Made by a program: the position numbers and the translations under genes. A stretch of DNA of 64,000 bases from DAHUYF01 sp035623985 (GTDB taxonomy: Bacteria > Pseudomonadota > Alphaproteobacteria > ATCC43930 > CGMCC-115725): NCBI GenBank assembly GCA_035623985.1, contig DASPSJ010000041.1, forward strand, positions 14,379-78,378, read 5' to 3'. Shown here in pieces: positions 1 to 8,314 of the stretch; position 1 is the first letter of the stretch, and each line of letters opens with the position of its first letter. A model generated the notes under the pieces. That model saw only the letters and a list, made by a program, of their open reading frames with translations. It was not told where the DNA came from and did no database searches.

Positions 1-405
1 GCGCCTTTCCGCGCCTTCCTGCAAGAGCGCCGGGCATTGGGCGCCGCCGGCCGCAACTGGCTCTTCTTCGGCGACCAGCGGCGCCATGCGGATTTCCTCT
101 ACGAGGAAGAGCTTGCCGGCTATGAGCGCGACGGGCTGCTGACGCGGCTCGATCTCGCCTTCTCGCGCGACCAGAGCGAGCGCCTTTATGTCCAGCATCG
201 CATGCGCGAGCGCTCGGCCGAGCTTTGGTCGTGGCTCGAAGACGGCGCCGCGCTCTATGTCTGCGGCGCGGCCTCCATGGCGCGCGACGTCGACGCGGCG
301 CTCGCCGCGATCATCGCGCGCCAGGGACAGAGGAGCATCGGTGAGGCCAAGGCCTATCTCGCGGGCCTTGTCCGCGACAAGCGCTATCAGCGCGACGTCT
401 ATTGA
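1..405 (+). CDS. cysJ: Sulfite reductase (NADPH) flavoprotein, C-terminal part (partial)
   Basis: The reading frame is open from the first base, so the start lies outside the window; 134 residues are visible. They form the NADP-binding half of a ferredoxin-reductase-like domain: a NWLFFGD motif near residue 20, a T-R-x-D-L-A-F-S-R-D-Q block, a Y-V-C-G motif, and the family's C-terminal R-Y-x-R-D-V-Y ending. These match CysJ, the flavoprotein that passes NADPH electrons to the sulfite reductase haemoprotein in assimilatory sulfate reduction. Other diflavin reductases share the fold, but the RYQRDVY tail is typical of CysJ. Its stop overlaps the 3' end of the convergent argB by 7 bases. Confidence 0.85.
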   Translation, partial: APFRAFLQERRALGAAGRNWLFFGDQRRHADFLYEEELAGYERDGLLTRLDLAFSRDQSERLYVQHRMRERSAELWSWLEDGAALYVCGAASMARDVDAALAAIIARQGQRSIGEAKAYLAGLVRDKRYQRDVY

Positions 406-1316
406 GCGGCAAACCGCCGGCGCCGGATCAGCGTGCCGGCGCCTTCGGCGAAAAGCTCCAGCAGGATGGCATGCGGCACGCGGCCGTCGATGATGACCGC
501 GGCCTCGACGCCGCCTTCCACCGCCTCGATGCAGGTCTCGATCTTGGGAATCATGCCGCCCTGGATGGTGCCGTCGGCGATGAGCGCGCGCGCTTCGGCG
601 ATCGTCAGGTCTTGCAGCAGCCGCTTCTCCTTGTCGAGCACGCCGGTGACGTCGGTAAGCAGCAGCAGCCGCGTCGCCTTGGCGGCGGCGGCCACCGCGC
701 CCGCCGCCGTGTCGGCGTTGATGTTGAAGGTCTCGCCGGGACCGCCGACGCCGATCGGCGCAATCACCGGGATGATGGCGGAGCGTTCGAACAGCGCCAG
801 GACGTCGGCGTTGACCGCCTGCGGCTCGCCGACGAATCCCAAATCGAGCACCTTCTCGATGTGGCTGTCGCTCTCGCGCCGCGCCCGCTCGAGCTTCTTC
901 GCGCGGATGAGATTGGCGTCCTTGCCGGAAAGCCCGATGGCGAGCCCGCCGGCGCCGTTGATCGCCTGGACGAGCTGCTTGTTGATCGAGCCCGACAGCA
1001 CCATCTCGACGATCTCCACCGTCGCGCGGTCGGTGACGCGCAGACCGTCGATGAACGAGCTTTTGATCTTGAGCCGGTCCAGCATCTGGCCGATCTGCGG
1101 CCCGCCGCCATGGACGACGATCGGGTTCATGCCGATCTGCTTCAGCAGCACCACGTCCTGGGCAAAGAGATCGGCGAGATGCTCGTCGCCCATGGCATGG
1201 CCGCCATATTTGACGACGATGGTCTTGCCGGCATAGCGGCGCATGAAGGGGAGCGCGGCGGCGAGCGTGGCGGCCTTGCTGGCGGGGTCGATGCCCGCAA
1301 TCGGCTTCTCGGTCAT
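399..1316 (-). CDS. argB: Acetylglutamate kinase
   Basis: 305 residues, a normal length for ArgB. It phosphorylates N-acetyl-L-glutamate, the second step of arginine synthesis, in the cytoplasm. The amino-acid-kinase fold is evident: an N-terminal V-K-Y-G-G-H-A-M phosphate loop near residue 36, V-V-H-G-G-G-P-Q-I near 67, and a C-terminal G-G-M-I-P-K-I block followed by a D-G-R-x-P-H segment. It starts at an ATG 12 bases after engB, in the same direction, at the 3' end of the rpmH-rnpA-yidD-yidC-engB block; engB-argB adjacency is common in Alphaproteobacteria. Confidence 0.96.
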   Translation of the reverse strand: MTEKPIAGIDPASKAATLAAALPFMRRYAGKTIVVKYGGHAMGDEHLADLFAQDVVLLKQIGMNPIVVHGGGPQIGQMLDRLKIKSSFIDGLRVTDRATVEIVEMVLSGSINKQLVQAINGAGGLAIGLSGKDANLIRAKKLERARRESDSHIEKVLDLGFVGEPQAVNADVLALFERSAIIPVIAPIGVGGPGETFNINADTAAGAVAAAAKATRLLLLTDVTGVLDKEKRLLQDLTIAEARALIADGTIQGGMIPKIETCIEAVEGGVEAAVIIDGRVPHAILLELFAEGAGTLIRRRRFAAQ

Positions 1317-1328
1317 GGCGGCGGCACT

Positions 1329-2003
1329 TTAACCCGGTGGCGCCGGGGCCGCCAGCGCGGCCAGCGCGGCGCGCAGCGCGGCGATGCCGCTGCCGTCCCG
1401 GGCGCTGGTCAGGTGAAGGGTCGGGTGCGCCGCGCCGTGGCGCCTGGCGTCCCGCGCCACCGCCTCAATGCACCGGGCAAGCTCCGCCGGCGGCACTTCG
1501 TCGATCTTGGTCAGCACGATCTGGTAGGAGACGGCGCTCTCGTCGAGCAGCTCCAGCACCGGCTGGTCCGCCGCCTTGAAGCCGTGGCGCGCATCGATCA
1601 GCAGCAGCACCCGGCGCAGGCCGGCGCGGCCGCGCAGATAGCGCCGGGTGAGGCCGGTCCAGGCGGCCATGTCCTTCTTGGCCGCCTGGGCGAAGCCATA
1701 GCCCGGCAGGTCCACCAGCATCAGCCGATGGCCGAGATCGAAGAAATTGAGCTGTTGCGTGCGCCCGGGAGTGCGCGAGACGCGCGCCAAGGCGGTCCGG
1801 CCCGTGAGCGCGTTCAAGAGGCTCGACTTGCCGACATTGGAGCGACCGGCAAACGCGACCTCCGGCAGGCTGCCGGCGGGCAGCGCGTCGTCGTTGGTGG
1901 CGCCGGCGACGAAGCGGCAAGGCTGCGCGAAGAGGCGGCGGCCGGTCTCCTCGGCTTCGGCATCGGGCGCCTCGGCCGGCGGATGGACGACGGCAGGCGC
2001 CAT
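1329..2003 (-). CDS. engB: Ribosome biogenesis GTP-binding protein EngB/YsxC
   Basis: 224 residues. A small TRAFAC GTPase needed for large-subunit assembly and cell division. G1 is GRSNVGKSS at about residues 53-61, G3 is DLPGYGF at 98-104, and G4 is the T-K-I-D segment near 153. The first 25 residues are an Ala/Pro/Glu-rich extension that precedes the conserved domain. The ATG has an AGGAG ribosome site just upstream and begins 7 bases after the yidC stop, so the two are probably cotranscribed. The C-terminal tail is Ala-rich. Confidence 0.95.
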   Translation of the reverse strand: MAPAVVHPPAEAPDAEAEETGRRLFAQPCRFVAGATNDDALPAGSLPEVAFAGRSNVGKSSLLNALTGRTALARVSRTPGRTQQLNFFDLGHRLMLVDLPGYGFAQAAKKDMAAWTGLTRRYLRGRAGLRRVLLLIDARHGFKAADQPVLELLDESAVSYQIVLTKIDEVPPAELARCIEAVARDARRHGAAHPTLHLTSARDGSGIAALRAALAALAAPAPPG

Positions 2004-2010
2004 CAGGCTC

Positions 2011-3774
2011 CTAGGCGGTGGCCGGCGCCGCGGCCGTGCGGCGCATGATCATCCATTGCTGGGCGATCGACAGCAAATTGTTCCAGGTCCAGTAGATGAC
2101 GAGGCCGGCGGCGAATTGCGACAGCATGTAGGTGAAGACGATGGGCAGCAGCATGAACATCTTCTGCTGCACCGGGTCGATCGCCGCCTGCGGGTTGAGC
2201 TTCTGCTGCAAGTATTGGGTCAAGCCCATCATGATCGGCCAGGCGCCGACCATCAGGAAGGAGATGTTCGGCGCGGCAAACGGCAACAGGCCGAAGAGGT
2301 TGATGAAGGTGGTGGGATCGGGCGCCGAGAGGTCGTGGATCCAGCCGTAGAACGGCGCGTGACGCATCTCGATGGTGACGTAGAGCACCTTGTAGAGCGA
2401 GAAGAACACCGGGATCTGGATGAAGATCGGCAGGCAGCCGGCCATGGGATTGGCGCCGACGCGCTTGTAGAGCGCCATCATCTCCTGGTTGAGCCGCGCC
2501 TTGTCGTCGCCGAAGCGCTCGCGCAGCTTCTGCATCTCCGGCTGCAACGCCTTCATCTTGCCCATCGCGCGGTAGGATTTGTTGGCGAGCGGGAAGAAGA
2601 GCAGCTTGATGCACAAGGTGAGCAGCAGGATGGAGAGGCCGAAGCTGCCATAGGCGCTGTAGAAAATATGCGTCGAGAAGAAATCGAGCGCCAGGAAGAT
2701 CGGCTTGGTGATCCAATAGAACAGGCCGAAATCGATCGCCCGGTCGAAGCGCGGAATGCCGAGCGCGCTCTCGTAGTAATCGAGAAGGTGCACCTCCTTG
2801 GCGCCGGCGAAGAGCCGGTCCTCGGTGCTGAGCGCGCCATGCGCCGGTATCGTCTGCTCGCTGCCGGCGAAGTCGGCCTGGAAAACGTCACGATGGCCCT
2901 CGCCGTTGTATCGCACCGCCGTCCTGGCGGGCGCGTCCTGCGGCGGGATGAGGGCGGTGAGCCAGTATTTGTCGGTGAAGCCGAGCCAACCGCCGGTCGT
3001 GGTGTCGATCAGCCGCCCGTCCTTCTTGACGTCGGCGTAATTGTACTTGTCGGGCGAGGCCCACCAGCCGCCGTCATGCAGCGTGCCGTTGAGCACGGCG
3101 ATCGGGCCTTCATGCAGCAAATAGGTGGTGGACGCCGGCGGCTCGCCGACGCGCACGATGCGGCCATAGGCGGAGAGCGACACCGGCTGGCCGGTGTCGT
3201 TCTCCACCGTCTGGGTGACGGTGAACATATAGTTGTCGTCGACGGCGTAGCGGCGCTTGAAGCGCAGCCCCTCGCCATTGTCCCAAGTGAGATCGACCGG
3301 CTGCTGCGGCGTAAGCTCGCCGCCCGAGGCGGTCCAGCGCGTGCCCGGTCCCGGCAAGTTCAGCGTGGAGCCGTCCGGCCGCGTCCAGCCGAAATCGACG
3401 AAATAGGGCTGCTCGGAGCCGTCGGGAGAGAGCAGCTCGATCTTGGGGCTCTTGGGATCGGCGGTCTCGCTGTAGTCGCGCAGCGTGAGGTCGTCGAGAC
3501 GGGCGCCGACGAGCGCGATCGAGCCGGCGACCTTCGACGTCCGGATCTCGATGCGCGGGGTCTCGGCCAGCACCTCGGGGCGCGGCTTTGCCGTCTCGGC
3601 CGCGCTGACGCCGCCCGGCGCCGCGCCGGGGGCGGGCGCGCCCGCCTGGCCCTGCGGTTGCGATTGCGATTGCGTTTGCTGCGCCGGCGGCTTGGACGGA
3701 AACAAGAGCTGCCAGCCGAACAGAATCGCGAAGGAGATCAGCAGCGCGAGGATGACGTTGCGGTTCTGATCCAT
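2011..3774 (-). CDS. yidC: Membrane protein insertase YidC/Oxa1
   Basis: 587 residues, the usual size for a Gram-negative YidC. An N-terminal transmembrane helix (about residues 6-24) is followed by a Pro/Gln/Ala-rich linker (to about 70), the large periplasmic beta domain (about 75-345), and the five-helix insertase core (about 350-570), including the cytoplasmic hairpin (K-M-K-A-L-Q-P-E-M-Q) and the helix pair around NPMAGCLPIFIQIPVF. It inserts inner-membrane proteins alone or with SecYEG. It lies 12 bases after yidD, its usual partner. The core is well conserved; the linker is the only low-complexity part. Confidence 0.97.
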   Translation of the reverse strand: MDQNRNVILALLISFAILFGWQLLFPSKPPAQQTQSQSQPQGQAGAPAPGAAPGGVSAAETAKPRPEVLAETPRIEIRTSKVAGSIALVGARLDDLTLRDYSETADPKSPKIELLSPDGSEQPYFVDFGWTRPDGSTLNLPGPGTRWTASGGELTPQQPVDLTWDNGEGLRFKRRYAVDDNYMFTVTQTVENDTGQPVSLSAYGRIVRVGEPPASTTYLLHEGPIAVLNGTLHDGGWWASPDKYNYADVKKDGRLIDTTTGGWLGFTDKYWLTALIPPQDAPARTAVRYNGEGHRDVFQADFAGSEQTIPAHGALSTEDRLFAGAKEVHLLDYYESALGIPRFDRAIDFGLFYWITKPIFLALDFFSTHIFYSAYGSFGLSILLLTLCIKLLFFPLANKSYRAMGKMKALQPEMQKLRERFGDDKARLNQEMMALYKRVGANPMAGCLPIFIQIPVFFSLYKVLYVTIEMRHAPFYGWIHDLSAPDPTTFINLFGLLPFAAPNISFLMVGAWPIMMGLTQYLQQKLNPQAAIDPVQQKMFMLLPIVFTYMLSQFAAGLVIYWTWNNLLSIAQQWMIMRRTAAAPATA

Positions 3775-3786
3775 GACGGGCCGGGC

Positions 3787-4041
3787 CTAGCGGCAATGCG
3801 AGCAGGAGCGCGGCGCAGAGGCGCGCGCCGGCGGCACGGGATCATAGCCGCTGCCGCCCCAGGGATGGCAGCGCAGCAGCCGGCCGAGCGCCAGCCACGA
3901 GCCGCGCAGCGAGCCATGGGTGGCGATGGCCTCGGCGGCATAGGTCGAGCAGCTCGGCAGGTAGCGGCAACTCGGCAGCAACAGCGGCGACAGCAAGAGC
4001 TGATAGGCGCGAATGAGACCGCGCAACAGAAGGTTCAGCAC
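3787..4041 (-). CDS. yidD: Membrane protein insertion efficiency factor YidD
   Basis: 84 residues with the family signature: C-R-Y-x-P-S-C-S-x-Y near residue 25, H-G-x-x-x-G near 42, and R-C-H-P-W-G-G-x-G-x-D-P-V-P near 57. YidD is a small membrane-associated protein that assists YidC/Sec insertion, and it sits between rnpA and yidC as in most bacteria. The start is a GTG preceded by GAGGAA; no in-frame ATG is nearby. The C-terminal tail contains a C-S-H-C ending of no known role. Confidence 0.93.
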   Translation of the reverse strand: MLNLLLRGLIRAYQLLLSPLLLPSCRYLPSCSTYAAEAIATHGSLRGSWLALGRLLRCHPWGGSGYDPVPPARASAPRSCSHCR

Positions 4042-4067
4042 CGGTTCCTCGCCATTCCTCGCCTCGC

Positions 4068-4445
4068 TTATCCGTCGCGGCCGGGCCGCCAGGCGCCGAG
4101 CTGCCTCAGCGCCGCCTCGAGATCGCCCACCAGCGCCGCAAACGGGCGCCGGACCGTCCCGGCGCGGGCCACCAATACATAGTCATGCCCTTCCGCAGCG
4201 TGGAGAGGCATGACCCGATCCACCGCCGCCCGGAGCCGGCGCCGCGCGCGGTTGCGCTCGACCGCGATGCCGACTTTCCGGCTGGCGGTAAAGCCGACGC
4301 GCGGCTGCCCCCTCTCGCCGACGGGCGCCGCTCCGGCCGGACGACGCAAGGCTTGCAGAATGAGGCCCGGAGTGACCGATTTGCGCCCTTTGCCGGCGAC
4401 GCGAAGGAACTCCGCTCGCCGCTTCAGCCGCGCGATCCCGGCCAT
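4068..4445 (-). CDS. rnpA: Ribonuclease P protein component
   Basis: 125 residues from the ATG at 4445. The frame is open further upstream (to 4532), but that extension would overlap rpmH, and family length favours 4445. The start L-K-R-R-A-E-F-L-R and the central R-N-R-x-R-R-R-L-R RNA-binding signature identify the protein subunit of RNase P, which matures tRNA 5' ends together with RnpB RNA. It is 25 bases after rpmH and 26 bases before yidD, so it probably belongs to the rpmH transcript. Confidence 0.95.
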   Translation of the reverse strand: MAGIARLKRRAEFLRVAGKGRKSVTPGLILQALRRPAGAAPVGERGQPRVGFTASRKVGIAVERNRARRRLRAAVDRVMPLHAAEGHDYVLVARAGTVRRPFAALVGDLEAALRQLGAWRPGRDG

Positions 4446-4470
4446 GGCGCGGGCGGGGGCGGTTGCGCCG

Positions 4471-4605
4471 TCAGGCGGAAAGCCGCTTGCGCCCCTTGGC
4501 CCTGCGCCGCGCCAACACGACACGGCCGCCAACCGTGGCCATGCGGGCGCGGAAGCCGTGGCGGCGCTTGCGGACGATCTTGCTCGGCTGATAGGTGCGC
4601 TTCAC
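4471..4605 (-). CDS. rpmH: 50S ribosomal protein L34
   Basis: 44 residues, the exact family length. The protein begins MKRTYQPSKIVRKRRHGF and ends A-K-G-R-K-R-L-S-A. L34 is a basic protein of the large ribosomal subunit. The start codon is GTG (4603-4605), which is uncommon for this gene; no ATG exists in frame at the conserved position. It is the first gene of the rpmH-rnpA-yidD-yidC-engB-argB series, and a strong promoter lies 42 bases upstream. Confidence 0.96.
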   Translation of the reverse strand: MKRTYQPSKIVRKRRHGFRARMATVGGRVVLARRRAKGRKRLSA

Positions 4606-4646
4606 GGCACGGACTCCGGCGACACTTCTCAAGGGATCGAGGCCGC

Positions 4647-4675
4647 TGTATAGGGGAGCGGTCCGGGTAAGTCAA
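4647..4675 (-). promoter_or_regulatory. sigma70-type promoter of rpmH
   Basis: On the minus strand, TTGACT (4670-4675) and TATACA (4647-4652) are separated by 17 bases. Each box differs from consensus at one or two positions. The -10 box lies about 41 bases before the rpmH GTG. This fits a strong constitutive promoter for a ribosomal protein operon. Confidence 0.8.
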
Positions 4676-4731
4676 CGCTGCACCGTCTCGCGACAAGGCT
4701 TCCGGGCGGAATTCGCAAGGCAGGGCCGGCC

Positions 4732-5475
4732 ATGGCGGAGGCGCAGCAAGAACAAAGGCGGGGGGCGAGGCTGCGGCGGCTTCTGCCGCTGCTGGTGCTG
4801 ATTGCGGCCATCGCCGGGTTTTTCGCGTCAGGGCTCGGTCGCTATCTCAGCTTCGCGGCGCTGGCCGAGCATCGCGACTGGCTGCTCGGCTGGGTCGCCC
4901 GGGAGGGGGTGCTGGCGCCGCTGGCCTTCATCGCGGTCTATACCGCGGTCGCCGCGCTCTCGGTTCCCGGCGGCCTCTTCCTCACCGTCGCCGGCGGCTT
5001 TCTCTTCGGCACCTGGCTCGGCGGCCTCCTGACCCTCATCGGCGCGACGCTCGGCGCCAGCATCATCTTTCTCATCGCCCGATCGAGCCTCGGCGACCCG
5101 CTGCGCCAGCGCGCCGGCCCCTTCCTGCGCCGGGTCGAGGCGGGGTTCCGCGAGAACGGCGCGAGCTATCTGCTCGTGCTGCGCCTGGTGCCGCTCTTCC
5201 CGTTCTGGCTGGTCAATCTGGTGCCGGCCTTCTTCGGCGTCAGTCTCCGCACCTTCGTGCTGTGCAGCTTCTTCGGCATGGCGCCGGGGAGCTTCGTCTA
5301 TTCGAGCGTCGGCGCCGGCGCCGGCGCGCTGATCGAGCGCGGCGAAGCGCCCGACCTGCACGTCATCTTCCAGCCGCGCCTGCTGCTGCCGCTGATCGCG
5401 CTCGCCCTCCTGTCGCTGCTGCCGGTGCTCTACAAATGGCATCAGGCGCGCAGCCGCCGGCGGGTGCACCAATGA
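4732..5475 (+). CDS. TVP38/TMEM64 (VTT/DedA-like) membrane protein
   Basis: 247 residues with about five or six hydrophobic segments: a helix at about 22-42, the conserved G-G-L-F-L-T-V-A-G-G-F-L-F-G re-entrant segment near 85, a further pair at about 140-190, and a final helix near 220. This is the VTT (SNARE-associated) fold of inner-membrane proteins linked to lipid or small-solute transport; the substrate is not evident. Its stop overlaps the start of the following oxidoreductase (ATGA). VTT proteins are often next to, or fused with, a mercuric-reductase-like flavoprotein, so the two probably work together. Confidence 0.85.
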   Translation: MAEAQQEQRRGARLRRLLPLLVLIAAIAGFFASGLGRYLSFAALAEHRDWLLGWVAREGVLAPLAFIAVYTAVAALSVPGGLFLTVAGGFLFGTWLGGLLTLIGATLGASIIFLIARSSLGDPLRQRAGPFLRRVEAGFRENGASYLLVLRLVPLFPFWLVNLVPAFFGVSLRTFVLCSFFGMAPGSFVYSSVGAGAGALIERGEAPDLHVIFQPRLLLPLIALALLSLLPVLYKWHQARSRRRVHQ

Positions 5476-6902
5476 GCGAGCGCATCGAGGCCGATCTCTG
5501 CGTCATCGGCGCAGGCTCGGGCGGCCTTTCGGTCGCCGCCGGCGCCGCGCAGCTCGGCATGAGCACGGTACTGGTCGAGCGCGGCCGGATGGGCGGCGAT
5601 TGCCTCAATTACGGCTGCGTGCCGTCGAAATCGCTGCTCGCCGCCGCCAAGCGCGTCAAGGCGGCGCGCGCCAACGCCGCGTTCGGTCTCGGCGATGCGC
5701 CGCCCGCGGTCGATTTCGCCGCGGTCATGCACCGGGTGCACGACGTGATCGCCGCCATCGCGCCGCAGGATTCGGTGGAGCGCTTCACCGGCCTCGGCGT
5801 GCGCGTCATCGCCGCCACGGCGCGCTTTACCGGGCCGCGCGAGGTGATCGCCGGCGATTGCCTGGTCCGCGCGCGGCGCATCGTCATCGCCACCGGCTCG
5901 GCGCCAGCGGTGCCGCCGATCCCCGGCCTTGCCGAGGTGCCGTTCCTGACCAATGAGAACGTGTTCGACGCCACGGCGCTGCCCGAGCATCTCATCATCA
6001 TCGGCGGCGGGCCGATCGGCATGGAGATGGCGCAAGCCCATCGCCTGCTGGGCGCGCGCGTCAGCGTGCTGGAGGCGGCAAGCGTGCTGGCGAAGGACGA
6101 TCCCGAGCTTGCCGCCTTGCTGGTCGAGCGCCTGCGCGCCGACGGCGTCGTCATCGAGGAAGGCGCCCGCATCCGCCGCGTCGAGCGCACCGGCGACGGC
6201 GTCGCGGCGGTGCTCGAGGACGGCGCGGGCGAGCGCCGCATCGAAGGCTCGCATCTGCTGGTGGCGGCGGGGCGGCGGGCGAACCTCGCCGGGCTCGATC
6301 TCGACAAGGCCGGCATCGCCACCGACGTGCGCGGCGGCCTCGTCCTCGACCGGCGGCTGCGCACCAGCAACCGCCGCGTCTATGCCGTGGGCGACGCCGC
6401 CGGCGGGCCGCAATTCACCCACGTCGCCGGCTATCATGCCGGGATCGTCATTCGCAACGCGCTGTTCCGCCTGCCGGCGAAGGTGAACTATCGTGCGCTG
6501 CCCTGGGTCACCTACACCGATCCCGAGCTCGCTCAGGCGGGCATGACCGAGGCGGAAGCGATGCGCGCGCATCCCGGCGACGTGCAGGTGCTGCGCTGGC
6601 CCTTCCATGAGAACGACCGCGCCCAGGCCGAGCGCGAGACGCACGGCCTCGTCAAGGTGCTGGCGCGCCGCAACGGCCAGGTGCTCGGCGCCTCGATCCT
6701 CGGCGCGCATGCGGGCGAGCTGATCCAGAGCTGGTGCCTGGCGCTCAGCGGCAATCTCAAGCTCGCGACGCTGGCGGGCTTCATCGCGCCCTATCCGACG
6801 CTCGGCGAGGCGAGCAAGCGCGCCGCTGGCAGCTTCTTCACGCCGAAGCTGTTCAACGATCGCACGCGCCGCCTGCTGCGCCTCCTGGCGAGGCTCGGAT
6901 GA
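5472..6902 (+). CDS. FAD-dependent pyridine nucleotide-disulfide oxidoreductase (Lpd/MerA-like)
   Basis: 476 residues from the ATG overlapping the upstream stop. An FAD-binding G-A-G-S-G-G (13-18) is followed by the redox-active pair C44-L-N-Y-G-C49, an NAD(P)-binding G-G-G-P-I-G-M-E near 178, a second FAD motif (V-G-D-A near residue 306), and a dimerisation domain. The closing HPT motif that carries the catalytic His of dihydrolipoamide dehydrogenase reads A-P-Y-P-T-L-G-E here, so the base is replaced by Tyr and true Lpd activity is unlikely. A quinone-, metal- or disulfide-reducing role linked to the VTT membrane protein is my inference. Confidence 0.85.
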   Translation: MSERIEADLCVIGAGSGGLSVAAGAAQLGMSTVLVERGRMGGDCLNYGCVPSKSLLAAAKRVKAARANAAFGLGDAPPAVDFAAVMHRVHDVIAAIAPQDSVERFTGLGVRVIAATARFTGPREVIAGDCLVRARRIVIATGSAPAVPPIPGLAEVPFLTNENVFDATALPEHLIIIGGGPIGMEMAQAHRLLGARVSVLEAASVLAKDDPELAALLVERLRADGVVIEEGARIRRVERTGDGVAAVLEDGAGERRIEGSHLLVAAGRRANLAGLDLDKAGIATDVRGGLVLDRRLRTSNRRVYAVGDAAGGPQFTHVAGYHAGIVIRNALFRLPAKVNYRALPWVTYTDPELAQAGMTEAEAMRAHPGDVQVLRWPFHENDRAQAERETHGLVKVLARRNGQVLGASILGAHAGELIQSWCLALSGNLKLATLAGFIAPYPTLGEASKRAAGSFFTPKLFNDRTRRLLRLLARLG

Positions 6903-8314
6903 GGGAGCTTCCGCCCTTCCTGCGCGGCCTCTCGGCGCGGCTCCTCATGCTCACCGTGATCTTCGTCATGGTGAGCGAGGTGCTGATCTTCGTGCCGTCG
7001 GTGGCGCGCTTCCGGCTCAACTACCTCCAGGAAAAGATCGCGGACGCGCATCTCGCCATCCTCGCGCTCGAGGCGACGCCGGACAACATGGTGAGCGAGC
7101 CGCTGGCGCGCGAGCTGCTAGGGCATGTCGGCGCCTACGGCATCGTGCTGCACAAGCCCTCGGCGACGCTGATGCTCGATGCCGGCGGCGCGCCGCGCAT
7201 CGACGCCACCTTCGATCTCGGCGACGCCGGCGTCGCGCGGCTGATCATCGACGCGCTGATCGCGCTGGAGCAGAGGCAGAACCGCATCCTGCGCGTGCTC
7301 GACCTCTCGCCCAAGGACCCGCACATCGTCGTCGAGGTGATCATGGACGAGGCGCCGATGCGAACGGCGATGATCGTCTATGGCAGCCATATCCTGGAGA
7401 TGTCGATCGTCATCTCGCTCATCACCGCCGCGCTCCTCTATCTCGCGCTGCAATGGCTGCTGGTGGCGCCGCTGCGCCGGCTCACCCAGAGCATGGTGTC
7501 CTTCCGCGCCGATCCCGAGGACGAATCGCGCGCCATCCCGCCCTCGCGGCGCGCCGACGAGATCGGCCTCGCGCAGCGCGAGCTTGCCGCCATGCAGGAG
7601 ACGGTGCGCCAGGCGCTGCGCCACAACGCGCGGCTGGCGGCGCTCGGCACCGCCGTCGCCAAGATCAGCCACGATCTCCGCAACATCCTGTCGACCGCGC
7701 GGCTGATGTCGGACAGCCTCGCCGACAGCGAGGTGCCGGAGGTGAAGCGCGTGACGCCGCGGCTGCTCACCGCCATCGACCGCGCCGTGGCGCTGTGCGC
7801 GCGCACGCTCAGCTACACGCGCGAAGGCGCGCCGCCGGTCAGCCGCTCGCGCTTCGCGCTCGCCGGGCTCGTCAAGGAGATCGCCGAGCTGGTCGAGCCC
7901 AAGAGCGAGGACGGCGCGCGGCTCGTCAACGAGGTGCCGGCGATGCTGACGGTCGAGGCCGACCGCGAGCAGCTCTTCCGCGTCATTCTCAACCTCGCGC
8001 GCAACGCCATCGAAGCCGGCGCGCGCCGCGTCAGCGTCAGCGCGCGGAGCGAGGCGGAGGCGACCGTCGTCGAAGTCAGCGACGACGGACCGGGCTTGCC
8101 GCCCAAGGCGCGCGACAATCTGTTCCGGCCGTTTGCCGGCTCGGCGCGGCCGGGCGGCACCGGCCTCGGGCTCGCCATCGCGCGCGAGATCCTGCGCGCC
8201 CATGGCGGCGACATTACGCTTGGCGACAGCAGCGCCGCCGGCACGACGTTCTGCCTGCGGCTTCCCGGCGCCGGGGGCGGCGCGAGCGCGCGTCCGGCGG
8301 CGGCCGCCTCGTAA
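6899..8314 (+). CDS. Membrane sensor histidine kinase
   Basis: 471 residues, starting at an ATG that overlaps the previous stop by 4 bases. There are two transmembrane helices (about 13-33 and 165-188) around a periplasmic sensor of about 130 residues, then a HAMP-like linker and a phosphoacceptor box K-I-S-H-D-L-R-N with His258. The ATPase domain has N-L-A-R-N-A-I-E (N box) and D-D-G-P-G-L followed by G-T-G-L-G-L-A-I. No response regulator gene adjoins it, so the partner is elsewhere. The tight overlap with the VTT/oxidoreductase pair suggests one operon. Confidence 0.9.
   Translation: MRELPPFLRGLSARLLMLTVIFVMVSEVLIFVPSVARFRLNYLQEKIADAHLAILALEATPDNMVSEPLARELLGHVGAYGIVLHKPSATLMLDAGGAPRIDATFDLGDAGVARLIIDALIALEQRQNRILRVLDLSPKDPHIVVEVIMDEAPMRTAMIVYGSHILEMSIVISLITAALLYLALQWLLVAPLRRLTQSMVSFRADPEDESRAIPPSRRADEIGLAQRELAAMQETVRQALRHNARLAALGTAVAKISHDLRNILSTARLMSDSLADSEVPEVKRVTPRLLTAIDRAVALCARTLSYTREGAPPVSRSRFALAGLVKEIAELVEPKSEDGARLVNEVPAMLTVEADREQLFRVILNLARNAIEAGARRVSVSARSEAEATVVEVSDDGPGLPPKARDNLFRPFAGSARPGGTGLGLAIAREILRAHGGDITLGDSSAAGTTFCLRLPGAGGGASARPAAAAS

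Noticed and set aside
402..2048. Long plus-strand frame across argB and engB
   Set aside because: Shadow frame of well-supported minus-strand genes; composition is His/Arg/Asp-rich with no domain.
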